NCBI RefSeq assembly: GCF_003144325.1
Contig: NZ_PENS01000004.1
Location: forward strand, 124,001-188,000
Origin: Proteus terrae
Lineage (GTDB): Bacteria; Pseudomonadota; Gammaproteobacteria; Enterobacterales; Enterobacteriaceae
Direction: 5' to 3'
Length of the DNA stretch: 64,000 bases
In this document: piece after piece, positions 53,971-63,928 of the stretch
Position numbering within the stretch: position 1 is the stretch's first letter
How the letters are laid out: every line of letters begins with the position of its first letter
Translations under genes and position numbers: made by a program
The notes under the pieces: generated by a model
Databases searched by the model: none
The model's input: only the letters and a program-made list of their open reading frames with translations
Told to the model about the DNA's origin: nothing

Positions 53971-55186
53971 CATTAATCCCAATCGCCTTGGCTTACTCAG
54001 TTCACTCGCTTGGCGAGACTTAATTTATGATCGCAAAGTTGCGCTCTGTATTGTGTTCTCTTTAGTCTCCGTTATTGCTCCACTGTTACTGCTATTTGGG
54101 CTAAAAAACGGCATTGTGACGCAACTTCACAACCAACTCTTAAATGATCCGCGTAACCTTGAAATACGTATGTTAGGCAATGGCAATTATCCACAAAGTT
54201 GGTTTAATGACATTGCACGCAAAGATGAAGTTCGATTTGTTATCCCATTAACACGCAGCTTAAACACTCAAGCTGATATTGTGATTGATGGTCAACGTTT
54301 TATTGATAATGCAGAAATTATCCCAACAGCAAAAAACGATCCTTTATTAGAAGATGTCGAAATTCCCCAAAATACAGACACCTTAGTGCTCTCTGCCAAT
54401 GCAGCACAAAAGCTACAGGCGAATGTAGGCGATAATGTGCGCTTATTTATTAGCCGTAAGCTTAATGGCGTTAATGAACGAGCCAAACGTACCTTTACTG
54501 TTGGCGCCATTATCAGTGATAGCAAATTCTCAAGAGCGGCAGCCTTTGTTTCTCTTGATGTTTTAGTGGCAATGGAAGATTACCGAGATGGTTATCAAGC
54601 GCCTATTTTTGGCGTAACAGAAGGCACTGAAGCGAAGCCAAGAACCCAGTTTGCTAAAGCTCGTCTTTATGCAAAAAATTTAGATGCCATTGCACCACTA
54701 GATGATTGGTTTAGACAACAACACATTGATGTGATGACACAAAAAAGCCAAATAGACTCTGTAAAAGCAATCAGCTACGTGCTTAATGTTATTTTTTCCG
54801 TGATTGCTTGGGTATCACTGTTAGGCTGTATTGCCTCATTAATTGGCGCATTCCTTGCCAATATTGACCGTAAACGTAAAGATATGGCGGTATTACGCCT
54901 GTTGGGTTTTCGTCAATTTGCAGTCTCTTTATATATTGTACTGCAAGCACTGTTATTAACGAGCGTTGCCTTTATTTTAGCCCTTGGGCTTTATGGCATC
55001 GGTAGTACCTTATTCACCACATTATTAGGCACACATTTACCTGAACAAGCCTTTGTTTGTCAGTTAACGTTTTGGGATTTATTGATTGCCATGTGCAGTG
55101 CCTTACTGGTGGCCTTAGTCGTGGCAAGTATTGGCGCACTGCGTGCCGTTTCGATTGAACCTGCGGAGAGCTTACGTGAAATTTAA
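53951..55186 (+). CDS. FtsX/LolC-like ABC permease (TagS-like)
   Basis: 411 residues. The MacB-type layout is one N-terminal helix (VALCIVFSLVSVIAPLLLLF), a large periplasmic domain of about 210 residues, and three C-terminal helices (around VLNVIFSVIAWVSLLGCIASL, YIVLQALLLTSVAFILALGL and LIAMCSALLVALVVASIGAL). GTG 53951 is preceded by AAGGGGGCGG. The gene overlaps the ATPase by 20 bases and the next gene by 11. Likely a mechanotransmission-type rather than a channel-type transporter. Confidence 0.86.
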   Translation: MSLSNNNINPNRLGLLSSLAWRDLIYDRKVALCIVFSLVSVIAPLLLLFGLKNGIVTQLHNQLLNDPRNLEIRMLGNGNYPQSWFNDIARKDEVRFVIPLTRSLNTQADIVIDGQRFIDNAEIIPTAKNDPLLEDVEIPQNTDTLVLSANAAQKLQANVGDNVRLFISRKLNGVNERAKRTFTVGAIISDSKFSRAAAFVSLDVLVAMEDYRDGYQAPIFGVTEGTEAKPRTQFAKARLYAKNLDAIAPLDDWFRQQHIDVMTQKSQIDSVKAISYVLNVIFSVIAWVSLLGCIASLIGAFLANIDRKRKDMAVLRLLGFRQFAVSLYIVLQALLLTSVAFILALGLYGIGSTLFTTLLGTHLPEQAFVCQLTFWDLLIAMCSALLVALVVASIGALRAVSIEPAESLREI

Positions 55187-56732
55187 TTTATCGCTTCTAA
55201 CTTTATCATTCGCGCTGTTATCTAGCAGTTTTACCGCATCTGCCAAATGGGACGATAAATTCGTTAATCCAAAAGCGTTGCCTGATGATGTTACCTTGCC
55301 TTTCCCTTGTGAAGGTTCAATGGTTTTTCGCCAAGTCACCATACCCTTAAGCCAGCCATTACAAGATTACAGTGTGACCTTAGGGCAAGAAGGTGATGAA
55401 TGGGGCTATTTAGAACAATCTCGAGCAGAACATATTGCAGGTAGCTTTCCATTAAAAGGCAAAGAAAAAGGCCGTTACTACCTTATGGCGAAATACCCCG
55501 TTACCGATCTGCAATATAACGCCATGCAGAGCGTAATTAATGGTAAAGAGTGCCCCGTTGCTTCAAATAAATTACGGTTACCAAAAGTGAACATCAGTTG
55601 GTATGAGGCGATGCAATTTGCTGACCAATACAACCAATGGCTAAGAAGCAATCATCCCGAAGCGTTACCTGTTGAAGATGGCGCAAAAGGTTTTGCAAGA
55701 TTACCGACAGAAACTGAGTGGGAATTTGCGGCACGTGGCGGTTTAAAAGTCTCAGCCTCCGAGTTTCGTGATATACGTTTTCCAATGCCAGAAGGTACCA
55801 AAAACTATATTTGGTCAGCAGGTAGTCAATCTGCTAATGGCTCATTACAACTCACCGGTTTGTTATCACCCAATCCATTAGGTTTACATGACATGTTAGG
55901 TAATGTCGCTGAAATGATGTTTGAGCCTTTTAGATTAAATAAACTCGACCGCTTACACGGACAAGCGGGTGGCTTTATTGTGCGTGGTGGTAGCTATCTC
56001 ACCCCAGAGAGCGATATGCGCAGTTCATGGCGTCAAGAAGAGCCTTATTACACCAACACTGGTGCAAATAAAAATAAATATACAGGTTTTCGTTTAGCCA
56101 TTGTTGCCCCTGCGTTGACATCACGCGACAAAATTAAAGAGATAGAAAAAGAGTGGCAACAATTAGGGAATGAGAAGCCAGCAAACAATAACTCAAAAAC
56201 TAATAGCGATAACTCCATTAATAGCCTGAATACGCTCTCAACCCAAATACAAGATGAAGCGCTGAAAAAACAGTTAGCTGAATTGAAAAATACACTTCGA
56301 GCAAATGCACAACTGCGTGATGAGCAACGTGATCAGGCTATCCGTACTTCACTGCAATTAGGCGCTTTTTTATGTACCAAATTAAAAGATGATGGCGAAT
56401 TCTATGATCGATTAATTGCACTGCATGAAAAAAACTGCCCTGCGGGCACAAAAGATGCCACATGTGAACGACGCCAAGAACAAGTAAACGAACATAAGAA
56501 AACCCTCGACTTTGTCGTGAGTTATTACGCAGACACATTAGTGGATATGGCAACCACATATGATGCCTCTTTAGTAAAACCTCAAGTTGACGTTGTACGC
56601 CAATTGATGGAAGCCAGAGGTAAATCAAATTTAAATACGTACCTTTCAACATATATGCAGGGACTCCAAGGATATTGGGCTAACGGTAAAGTTTCACGGA
56701 ACGAATGGCTTGAAGCGTGCAAAAAACAATAA
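55176..56732 (+). CDS. Exported SUMF1/FGE-like protein (TagR-like)
   Basis: 518 residues, GTG start, signal peptide (SFALLSSSFTASA). A formylglycine-enzyme-like domain (about 85-310) is clear: YPVTDLQYNAMQS, VNISWYEAMQFADQYNQW, RLPTETEWEFAARGG, GLHDMLGNVAEMMFEPF, GGFIVRGGSYL, and GFRLAIV. Leu replaces the catalytic Cys of GFRCA, so it is probably a non-enzymatic, binding type as in T6SS TagR. A helical C-terminal half of about 190 residues (Lys/Glu/Gln-rich) follows. Fits a periplasmic partner of the vWA and ABC proteins. Confidence 0.85.
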   Translation: MKFNLSLLTLSFALLSSSFTASAKWDDKFVNPKALPDDVTLPFPCEGSMVFRQVTIPLSQPLQDYSVTLGQEGDEWGYLEQSRAEHIAGSFPLKGKEKGRYYLMAKYPVTDLQYNAMQSVINGKECPVASNKLRLPKVNISWYEAMQFADQYNQWLRSNHPEALPVEDGAKGFARLPTETEWEFAARGGLKVSASEFRDIRFPMPEGTKNYIWSAGSQSANGSLQLTGLLSPNPLGLHDMLGNVAEMMFEPFRLNKLDRLHGQAGGFIVRGGSYLTPESDMRSSWRQEEPYYTNTGANKNKYTGFRLAIVAPALTSRDKIKEIEKEWQQLGNEKPANNNSKTNSDNSINSLNTLSTQIQDEALKKQLAELKNTLRANAQLRDEQRDQAIRTSLQLGAFLCTKLKDDGEFYDRLIALHEKNCPAGTKDATCERRQEQVNEHKKTLDFVVSYYADTLVDMATTYDASLVKPQVDVVRQLMEARGKSNLNTYLSTYMQGLQGYWANGKVSRNEWLEACKKQ

Positions 56733-56753
56733 CAGAGACTTTGGGATAGGTGT

Positions 56754-57437
56754 ATGAATAAACGACTTATGGCGGTACTTAGCATTAGTGCCGTACTTGC
56801 TTTATCAGGATGTCAAAGTAACAGTGGGGCGGATCCCCGTTTGAAAAATAACAGCGATATGGAATTTTTCAGTAAATCAGGTATTACAGCTTGTGCAGGA
56901 GGGGCGGCTATCGGTGCATTAGGCTGTTTAGTCTCAAATTCGAGCAATAAAGGCGCATGTATGCTCATTGCGGCAGTCGCTGGTTGTGGTGTCGGTATTG
57001 GTGCCAATGCCTATTTAGATAACAAACGCCAAAACTATGCTTCTAAAGAATCGATGCTCAATTCGATGATAGACGATGTGAAAAAAGAAAATCAGCATCT
57101 ACAACGAGCATCAAATACAGCAAGAGCCGTTATTAATGACGATAAGAGAGCACTGGCGAAAATTGAGCAAGACATGAAGCAACAACGTCTCAATAAAGTC
57201 GCAGCTGAGAAACAACTGAAAGGTATTGATGCCAATATTGTAGCACTGCGCTCTCGCTTAGCGGATATGAAAAAACGCGAAGCTGAATGGCGAGATATCG
57301 CAGCACAGAGTCGCCAAGATGGCCTAAAAACCGCTCAACTTGATAAGCAAATTGATGGGATGAAGAAACAAGTGGCCTCTTTACAAGAAGAACTTGATAG
57401 CCTTTATACTCAGCGTACAGCAATAAAACTTAGTTAA
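56754..57437 (+). CDS. Lipoprotein with glycine-zipper and coiled coil
   Basis: 227 residues. Lipobox LSGC (Cys20) after a typical signal; residue +2 is Gln, so outer-membrane sorting is expected. A Gly/Ala-rich segment (GGAAIGALGCLVSNSSNKG, ending ACMLIAAVAGCGVGIGANA) resembles a glycine zipper, followed by a long coiled coil (about 100-225). Twenty-one bases after the SUMF1-like gene. Position and lipid anchor recall T6SS TagQ, though sequence similarity was not tested. Confidence 0.8.
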   Translation: MNKRLMAVLSISAVLALSGCQSNSGADPRLKNNSDMEFFSKSGITACAGGAAIGALGCLVSNSSNKGACMLIAAVAGCGVGIGANAYLDNKRQNYASKESMLNSMIDDVKKENQHLQRASNTARAVINDDKRALAKIEQDMKQQRLNKVAAEKQLKGIDANIVALRSRLADMKKREAEWRDIAAQSRQDGLKTAQLDKQIDGMKKQVASLQEELDSLYTQRTAIKLS

Positions 57438-57454
57438 CGTTAAAAAGGATGATA

Positions 57455-57943
57455 ATGAAATTTTTACCTCTTTCTCTTGTTGGTATGACATTACTATTAA
57501 GTGGTTGTGTCACCAATCCCGCTGATTGTGATCCAACAACCGGTGATGTTAGTATAATTACTAAGTTTAATTGTAATTATTCAGGGACTTATGACAATCG
57601 TATTGAGCAAAAACAAGCTATTCTTGCTAATGAGAAAGCATTAAATACTGAGTTTAGAGCAGTTCTTGCTGCTATCGAGAAAGAAAAGCAACAAACTAAT
57701 GCCTCTCTCAAGAGTAAGCAAGCAAGTCAACAAGCTTTAAATCAATCAATGAATAATCTGTTAAATCAAATTCGCCAAAAAACGAAAGGGCAAAATGATA
57801 TTCAAAAACAGATCAATGAAATTGATAGACAAATGAAGGCAGCGCAAAATAATCCTTCAAAATCAGTCATGCAAAAGCAACTTGAATTAGATAATTTACA
57901 AAATCAAGTAATTAGTTTGCAAAGTGATTTAGGGCTTAAATAA
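57455..57943 (+). CDS. Coiled-coil lipoprotein, last gene of the srf operon
   Basis: 162 residues. Lipobox LSGC (MTLLLSGCVTN), then a short Cys-containing linker (DCDPTTGD, KFNCNYSG), then a Gln/Lys-rich coiled coil to the end. ATG 57455 has AAAGGATG upstream at normal spacing; the ATG at 57449 is too close to it. It may be a diverged partner of the previous lipoprotein. A strong terminator follows, closing the operon. Confidence 0.8.
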   Translation: MKFLPLSLVGMTLLLSGCVTNPADCDPTTGDVSIITKFNCNYSGTYDNRIEQKQAILANEKALNTEFRAVLAAIEKEKQQTNASLKSKQASQQALNQSMNNLLNQIRQKTKGQNDIQKQINEIDRQMKAAQNNPSKSVMQKQLELDNLQNQVISLQSDLGLK

Positions 57944-57946
57944 ACC

Positions 57947-57982
57947 TAAAAAGGCTCTCTATCATTATTTAGAGAGCCTTTT
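57947..57982 (+). terminator. Terminator of the srf operon
   Basis: AAAAGGCTCTCT and AGAGAGCCTTTT form a 12-bp stem, T-rich after. Confidence 0.95.
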
Positions 57983-58201
57983 CTTTATTTTTATTCTTGT
58001 CTTTTATATATTCTCATAGTGATTTATATTTATATAATATAATTAACAATATAATATTGATAATAATTAACGGATCACTTTAATAAAAAAGCCTTATTTC
58101 AATAAGAGTGCTCTTTTTTATTCCATTAAAAACAGACACATTATTATAATCCCTTCCGCTTAATAGCGTGTTCTTATTATTTTACTTATGGGATATAACT
58201 A

Positions 58202-58753
58202 ATGAAAAGAAAATTACTATCAACTTTATTTATAACTGGTTTATTAGCCACTTCCTCTGTTTATGCTCAAAACGATTTTAAATTAGAGAAAACCACACTT
58301 TCAGCAGGTTATGCACAAGTCAAAATGGCAGGCCAAAATCCAATGCATGGAGGTGTTTTTTCTATTCGCCAAGAAATCAATTCACAATTTGGTATTTTAG
58401 CAACAGCTACTTATGCTCAAAATGAATACGACTTAAATAAGCCGGTTAATACTTTCTTTAAAGACGTAAATGCACGTTATTACTCTGTTATGGCAGGCCC
58501 TACAATACGTCTAAATGATTTTATTAGTGTTTATGGAGCTGCGGGTATGAGCCAAATACAATTTAAATCTGAAAGTTCAGAATTAAAAAAACTAAAGAAA
58601 AATGCATTTAGTTGGGGTGCAGGTTTAATCGTTAACCCAGCAGAAATGGTTTCTATTTCTCTTGGATATGAAAATAGCCGTTTTAAATTTAAAGATGCCG
58701 ATAGTAAAATTATTTTAGATGGCTTTATTGCCAATATTGGTTATCGTTTTTAA
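58202..58753 (+). CDS. Ail/OmpX-like outer-membrane beta-barrel protein
   Basis: 183 residues, signal peptide cut after SVYA (about residue 22). Alternating beta strands (TTLSAGYAQVKMAG, NARYYSVMAGPTIRLNDFISVYGAAGMS, FSWGAGLIVNPAEMVSISLGYE) and a C-terminal YRF end, the usual outer-membrane insertion signal. Size and layout fit eight-stranded OmpX/Ail/Lom proteins, which in some pathogens mediate adhesion or serum resistance; no such role is shown here. Monocistronic. Confidence 0.86.
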   Translation: MKRKLLSTLFITGLLATSSVYAQNDFKLEKTTLSAGYAQVKMAGQNPMHGGVFSIRQEINSQFGILATATYAQNEYDLNKPVNTFFKDVNARYYSVMAGPTIRLNDFISVYGAAGMSQIQFKSESSELKKLKKNAFSWGAGLIVNPAEMVSISLGYENSRFKFKDADSKIILDGFIANIGYRF

Positions 58754-58761
58754 TTAATATA

Positions 58762-58795
58762 AAGCACATATTATTTTATGGTATGTGCTTATTTT
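58762..58795 (+). terminator. Terminator of the OmpX-like gene
   Basis: AAGCACATA and TATGTGCTT form a perfect 9-bp stem with an 11-base loop and T-rich tail. Confidence 0.88.
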
Positions 58796-58873
58796 ATTTT
58801 CACATTAAAAGGAATTAATTAATTTTCAGTAACTTAATTATTATTAATTAATAAAAACACGTAAAAACAAAAA

Positions 58874-58900
58874 TACCTCTGTCTAATAAAAAACAGAGGC
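58874..58900 (-). terminator. Terminator of the chb operon (minus strand)
   Basis: On the minus strand CCTCTGT and ACAGAGG form a 7-bp stem with a ten-base loop, followed by TATTTTTG. It is about 75 bases after chbG. Confidence 0.82.
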
Positions 58901-58975
58901 AAAAAACTATTCAAATTATAATTTCCAAAGACCCACACCAGGTAATAACACAGACACCGATTGTCTAAAAACCCA

Positions 58976-59737
58976 CTACATTAAATCTTGATACGTTCCT
59001 AGCTGATAACCTCTTTCCAAAATCGCATGCTTTAATGCGCTATCTGTTAATACTTCAAGCTCTGTTAAACGCTGAAAACAATAACCACTTGCACGCAATG
59101 GATTATCCACAAAAGCAGGATGTGTCATCACTTCAATAGAATGTTCATGACGCGCTTTCGATTCATCAAGCACCTTTAAAAACAATGCTTGAGTGATTTC
59201 ATCTCCATAAAATTGACTATCAAAGCCATCACTACTAATCACACCTCGAGTATCAATTCCTTCTTTATGTGCAAGTGGCCTATCAACTCGCATCGGTAAT
59301 GATTTTTCTTTGGCAAACTCCGCCACAATAGGGAAAATTTGCTTAAACATATGCACATGATGGTGACTATCAATATGGTCTGGAGCACAACTAAAGATCT
59401 CAATAAAACGCTGATATTGTGCGTTAAGCTCAATACGAATTTCATCAAGCGGTAAATCACCCTCTTCTGCCATTTGCCACACCCATTTTCCTAATACACC
59501 TTCACGCGTTAAAGAAGGTAAAGAAGACAGCGGTTTACCCATCGTCAAAGTAAAATGAAGCCCAACACCTAAACCGGGCAATTCATGGCGCAATTGTGCT
59601 GCGTGTTCAATTCCTTCGGCATTGACAAGTGCCGTTGTTGAACTAACAACACCATGACGAAAACACTCTGCAATGCCATAGTTTTGGCCTTTACTAAGCC
59701 CAAAATCATCCGCATTCACAATTAATAAACCAGCCAT
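58976..59737 (-). CDS. chbG: Chitooligosaccharide deacetylase ChbG (YdjC family)
   Basis: 253 residues. Removes one acetyl group from chitobiose 6-phosphate, making the inducer seen by ChbR and the substrate for ChbF. YdjC motifs are present: [16 protein letters not shown] (metal Asp) and [10 protein letters not shown] (metal His). Last gene of the operon, 36 bases after chbF. Confidence 0.93.
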   Translation of the reverse strand: MAGLLIVNADDFGLSKGQNYGIAECFRHGVVSSTTALVNAEGIEHAAQLRHELPGLGVGLHFTLTMGKPLSSLPSLTREGVLGKWVWQMAEEGDLPLDEIRIELNAQYQRFIEIFSCAPDHIDSHHHVHMFKQIFPIVAEFAKEKSLPMRVDRPLAHKEGIDTRGVISSDGFDSQFYGDEITQALFLKVLDESKARHEHSIEVMTHPAFVDNPLRASGYCFQRLTELEVLTDSALKHAILERGYQLGTYQDLM

Positions 59738-59773
59738 TCTGTCTCCTTATTACTTATTTTTCTCTACCGGCAA

Positions 59774-61129
59774 TTAATGAGAGACTTTTTCTAACTCAGC
59801 AATCGCTTTAGCAAAATTCGGTAGATGTGCCTTATGCGCTAATAACATTTCACGCGTAAGTACTTCTGCATCTTTATCTGAAAGTACCAGTGGTGTTAAG
59901 TTCATTGCTAATAAAGCATCATTTAATTCGCCACTAATAGCCGCTTTACTCGCCGCGATTTCAAAAGCTTTGATGGTATGAATTAATCCCATCACTTTTT
60001 CATCAAAATGCGTTAAACGTGGATGAGGTTTAGCGCCATCACGCCCTAAAATAGCCGTTACTTCAATTGACCAATCTGCTGGAATATTATCGATATGGCC
60101 ATGATGAGGAATATTCACATAATGCTCAGCTTGTTTATCATTATAAATAGCGTTAATCACTTCACAGGCTGCGTCAGAATAATAAGCACCACCGCGTAAT
60201 TCCAGCTCTTTTGGTTTGATATTTAAATCAGGATCTCTATACAATTCAAACAGTTGTTTTTCGACTTTCTGCACCACTTTAGCGCGAGCACCACCTTTAT
60301 AGTATTCCCCCATCTCAATCGCCAACATCTCTTTTTGCTTGAAGTAATACAGCAAATAAGAGCATGGCAGCATATTAAGAGAGCGGATCAATCCTTCACT
60401 AAATGGTAGGTCGAAAATATTTTTCACAGAGCCTGCAGTTAATGTTCCTGAAGCCACACCGTCTAATAATTCAGGAAAACGGGATTGACCATTTACAATG
60501 ACATCTTTAATAAACACCATATGATTTAAGCCAAACAAATCGATAGAGAGTTCATCTTTTTCCGTCAGCTTCAGAACATCTGTAATAAACATCTTCATAC
60601 CGATTGGAATATTACAAACTCCAATAAATTTCTTAAAGTTGGTATGACGATAAACCGCTTCTGTTACCATACCTGCTGGATTAGTAAAGTTAATGATCCA
60701 CGCATTAGGGCAAATTTCTTCAACATCTTTAATAATATCGAAAATAACAGGAATAGTGCGCAAACCTTTAAATAGACCACCCGCACCATTGGTTTCTTGT
60801 CCTAAATAGCCATGACTTAAAGGAATAGATTCATCAAACTCTCTTGCTTTCAATTGACCAACACGCAATTGTGTTGTGACAAAATCAGCATCTTTTAATG
60901 CTTCACGGCGATTAAGTGTTTTATAAATGGTTAAAGGAATACCTGCTTTTTTTACCATGCGTTGGCAAAGCTCAAAAATAATATCAAGCTTCTCTTTCCC
61001 TTCTTCAACATCCACTAACCATAACTCTGTGATTGGTAGTTCATGATAACGCTTAATAAAACCTTCTAATAATTCAGGCGTATAACTGCTTCCACCACCA
61101 ATGGTAACAACTTTTAATTTATGACTCAT
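59774..61129 (-). CDS. chbF: 6-phospho-beta-glucosidase ChbF (GH4)
   Basis: 451 residues. NAD- and metal-dependent GH4 enzyme that hydrolyses phosphorylated chitobiose or cellobiose. NAD site VTIGGGSSYTPELLEGF; GH4 signatures ITELWLVDVEEG, WIINFTNPAGMVTEAVYRH, and GVCNIPIGM with LFGLNHMVF supplying the metal-binding Cys and His. Lies after a 160-base gap from chbR that holds a perfect palindrome. Confidence 0.94.
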   Translation of the reverse strand: MSHKLKVVTIGGGSSYTPELLEGFIKRYHELPITELWLVDVEEGKEKLDIIFELCQRMVKKAGIPLTIYKTLNRREALKDADFVTTQLRVGQLKAREFDESIPLSHGYLGQETNGAGGLFKGLRTIPVIFDIIKDVEEICPNAWIINFTNPAGMVTEAVYRHTNFKKFIGVCNIPIGMKMFITDVLKLTEKDELSIDLFGLNHMVFIKDVIVNGQSRFPELLDGVASGTLTAGSVKNIFDLPFSEGLIRSLNMLPCSYLLYYFKQKEMLAIEMGEYYKGGARAKVVQKVEKQLFELYRDPDLNIKPKELELRGGAYYSDAACEVINAIYNDKQAEHYVNIPHHGHIDNIPADWSIEVTAILGRDGAKPHPRLTHFDEKVMGLIHTIKAFEIAASKAAISGELNDALLAMNLTPLVLSDKDAEVLTREMLLAHKAHLPNFAKAIAELEKVSH

Positions 61130-61201
61130 AAAATACTCCCATACAGCGTAATAGTGCTGTTATTTGTGTATTAATGGCGAAATTAAGGCGTAAAGAGCCC
61201 T

Positions 61202-61225
61202 GAAGAAAATAAGCTTATTTTCTTC
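61202..61225. repeat. Perfect 24-base palindrome between chbR and chbF
   Basis: GAAGAAAATAAG is followed directly by its reverse complement CTTATTTTCTTC, with no spacer. It lies in the 160-base chbR-chbF gap. It could form a hairpin that limits read-through, or bind a dimeric regulator. Confidence 0.75.
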
Positions 61226-61289
61226 TTTCTCTCTATTTTCAATAAAATTAATCTTTATTGTTGATTAATTTCTTACGCTTAATAATGAA

Positions 61290-62147
61290 TTAGTTTGTTT
61301 CTTTAATACTGCACAAATTTTTTCGATAACTATTTGGCGTCAACGAAGTTATTTTCTTAAATGTCTTAATAAATAAACTTGGACTACTGTAACCAGCATC
61401 AAAAGAAATATCTGTTATCGAATAGTTTGTAATTTCCAATTGTTTTTTCGCAAAATTAATTCGAATATCATGAATAATTTGCATTGGTGTTTTATCGTAA
61501 TAACGCCGAGTTGCTCGGGTTAAATATTCTTGTGATTTTCCTGATAGCATTACCATATTAACCAGTGCATTTTCGCCAAATTTTTGTTTGTCATGCATCT
61601 CGCTAACTGTGTCTCTTAGCCATAAAGGAATATCATCTTGTGTTCTATTTTCTCGATGGTGTCGTAATCTATTCACCACATTAAAGGTGACAATTTCAAT
61701 AAATTCATTAAATTCGGTATGGCGGAAATTTAATGAGCCAATAACCGATTCAATATAGGAAAGAAACTCATTTTTTAATTCATAAACTTGCGAAGCAATA
61801 AAATAAGAAGGCAATAACGAGAGATAGTGCTTATCAAAAAAGGCTTTACTAATACCCACATTTAAAATGCGAGTTGCCCCAAAATCATAAAAACTTTGAT
61901 GATGAGAGCCTATGGGGATAAAAACAAAATCACCCCGCTCTAATAAAACCTTTTTACCATTAATCTCTTGATAATAGCGCCCTGTTAATACAATGGTGAA
62001 TTCATAATAATCATGTTGATGCAATCCACTGACACTTTCTGTTTTATTATAAATAAAGACATGAAAGTTTTTGCCATTAAATAGCTGATCTTCATAGACC
62101 ATGCGTATTTCGCTTTGTGCTCTCAATGACTCCACCACAGTATTCAT
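61290..62147 (-). CDS. chbR: AraC-family regulator ChbR
   Basis: 285 residues. Dual regulator of the chb operon: repressor without substrate, activator when monodeacetylated chitobiose phosphate is present. N-terminal cupin ([19 protein letters not shown]) and a C-terminal AraC domain ([39 protein letters not shown]). Starts two bases after chbA stops, consistent with the E. coli chbBCARFG order. Confidence 0.92.
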   Translation of the reverse strand: MNTVVESLRAQSEIRMVYEDQLFNGKNFHVFIYNKTESVSGLHQHDYYEFTIVLTGRYYQEINGKKVLLERGDFVFIPIGSHHQSFYDFGATRILNVGISKAFFDKHYLSLLPSYFIASQVYELKNEFLSYIESVIGSLNFRHTEFNEFIEIVTFNVVNRLRHHRENRTQDDIPLWLRDTVSEMHDKQKFGENALVNMVMLSGKSQEYLTRATRRYYDKTPMQIIHDIRINFAKKQLEITNYSITDISFDAGYSSPSLFIKTFKKITSLTPNSYRKNLCSIKETN

Positions 62148-62148
62148 C

Positions 62149-62499
62149 TTATTTTATCTTCTCATGTAACTCGATTAATTCTGTCACTAACTCTCTGGCT
62201 AACATCGATGTCATTAAATGATCTTGCGCGTGGACTAATACCAAGCTGACTTTGGTTTTGCCAACACCTTGGTCATCACCAATTAAACGAGTCTGTATTT
62301 TATGCGCCTCATTTAATGCTTCACGAGACTGTTCCATTAATTTTCTAGCGCCATCAAAATCACCTTCTTTGGCTTTTTTTAATGCGCCATAAGCCACACT
62401 ACGGGCTTGGCCAGAATTAATGATAAGCCCCATGATGATCTCTTCAAATTCATCATCAGTTGCACTGCTATCAACGGCATTTTCAATATCTAACATCAT
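62149..62499 (-). CDS. chbA: PTS chitobiose/cellobiose-specific EIIA ChbA
   Basis: 116 residues. Phosphocarrier of the PTS_IIA Lac family: [30 protein letters not shown] and the phosphorylated His in [17 protein letters not shown]. The frame open to 62541 carries no family sequence; ATG 62499 (MMLDIENA) has AGAGGAAAT before it and aligns with E. coli ChbA. Passes phosphate from HPr to the EIIB subunit. Confidence 0.94.
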   Translation of the reverse strand: MMLDIENAVDSSATDDEFEEIIMGLIINSGQARSVAYGALKKAKEGDFDGARKLMEQSREALNEAHKIQTRLIGDDQGVGKTKVSLVLVHAQDHLMTSMLARELVTELIELHEKIK

Positions 62500-62557
62500 A
62501 TTTCCTCTTTGACACTGGCAAGTGCAGAGAAGCCTCTGCACTTGTGTTTTCTATCAC

Positions 62558-63916
62558 TTAAAATTTCAATGCATTGGCAATATCTTCTTCACTTTCTTCT
62601 TTTTCAATTTCAGTTTGAGCTTTATTTGAAATAATCACGAAAGGAAGATAAATCAGTGTGGCAACACCCAAGTTAAATAGTGCTAATAACAGTGCTGCAA
62701 TACTGCCGTTAGTGTTAAAGAATGCACCTAATCCCGTTGGCATCGTCCATGGCGCTATATTTGTTACTGGTGGGATTATCCCTAAGTAATAAGCCGTCAC
62801 AGTAATTGCGGCAAGAATAGGCTGAATAAGAATAAAGGGAATAAACATCACTGGGTTCATGATAATAGGCAAACCAAAAATAATCGGTTCATTAATTTGG
62901 AATAAACCTGCTGGTAATGCCAGTTTTGCCACTTGACGATGATCGGCGCGACGAGATGCGATAAAGATAGCCAGAATCAGCCCCAGCGTTGCCCCCGTCC
63001 CCCCTAAGAAGATAAAGGAGTCTAACATCGGTTTGGCCCAGAGATGGAATGTCTTACCTGCCGCTAATGCAGCTTCAACAGAACCGTACTCTGTATAAAT
63101 CGCAATATTCTCTAATGCCCATGGTGTCATAATGCCACTATCAAGCGCTGTCAGCGCTAGTGAACCATGAATACCAAAGAACCATAACAATGATGTGAAG
63201 ATAACATACGCCCAACCCACTACAGAACCTAATGAAGCTAAAGGCGTTGAGATAGAGTCCAAAATAACTTGGTGGAAATGTGTTTCATAATGTCCTAATC
63301 CCCATGAAACAATTCCCATAACAGATAAGATAATAAAACCAGGGATTAAGGCCGAGAATGAACGTGAAACAGAAACTGGCACGCTATCAGGTAAGCGGAT
63401 CACCCAATTACGACGCACAATAAAGGTAAACATTTCAGCCACAACAAGACCGATAATAATACCTGAAATAACATTCGCACCCCCTAACCAGTTGGCGCCA
63501 ACAGCATACGCCCCCCCAGCATTATAAGGTGTGACAGTCATAAAAGCAGCGATAGAGAGTAACCCAGCCGCGATAGGATCGACCTTACGCTCTTCGGCTA
63601 ATCCCATACCGATAAAAAAGGGTGTCATTAATGACATGATACCCAATGTTCCGTTATAGACATTCCCCCCAATGGCTTTAAAACTATTGAGTGTTTCTAT
63701 TGTTGATGCATCAAGGCGGATACCTAAAGAATAAAAAAAGGAGCCCTCACCAAAACTAAGAAAAACGTTATTGATAAGTACAAACATTGCCCCTGCAAGG
63801 GTTAACGGCATTAAACGAATAAAACCATTTTTAATCGCATTAACGTGAGGTTGCTTTCCAATTTTAACCGCAAAAGGAAGGAGTACCTTTTCAAGTGAAC
63901 CAATAAACTTACTCAT
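62558..63916 (-). CDS. chbC: PTS chitobiose/cellobiose-specific EIIC ChbC
   Basis: 452-residue membrane permease of the lactose/cellobiose PTS family. [29 protein letters not shown] start, [36 protein letters not shown], and [21 protein letters not shown] are typical. Transports N,N'-diacetylchitobiose with phosphorylation. The EIIB gene is expected just upstream, at or beyond the window edge. Confidence 0.94.
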   Translation of the reverse strand: MSKFIGSLEKVLLPFAVKIGKQPHVNAIKNGFIRLMPLTLAGAMFVLINNVFLSFGEGSFFYSLGIRLDASTIETLNSFKAIGGNVYNGTLGIMSLMTPFFIGMGLAEERKVDPIAAGLLSIAAFMTVTPYNAGGAYAVGANWLGGANVISGIIIGLVVAEMFTFIVRRNWVIRLPDSVPVSVSRSFSALIPGFIILSVMGIVSWGLGHYETHFHQVILDSISTPLASLGSVVGWAYVIFTSLLWFFGIHGSLALTALDSGIMTPWALENIAIYTEYGSVEAALAAGKTFHLWAKPMLDSFIFLGGTGATLGLILAIFIASRRADHRQVAKLALPAGLFQINEPIIFGLPIIMNPVMFIPFILIQPILAAITVTAYYLGIIPPVTNIAPWTMPTGLGAFFNTNGSIAALLLALFNLGVATLIYLPFVIISNKAQTEIEKEESEEDIANALKF

Positions 63917-63928
63917 AGAAAAATACCC

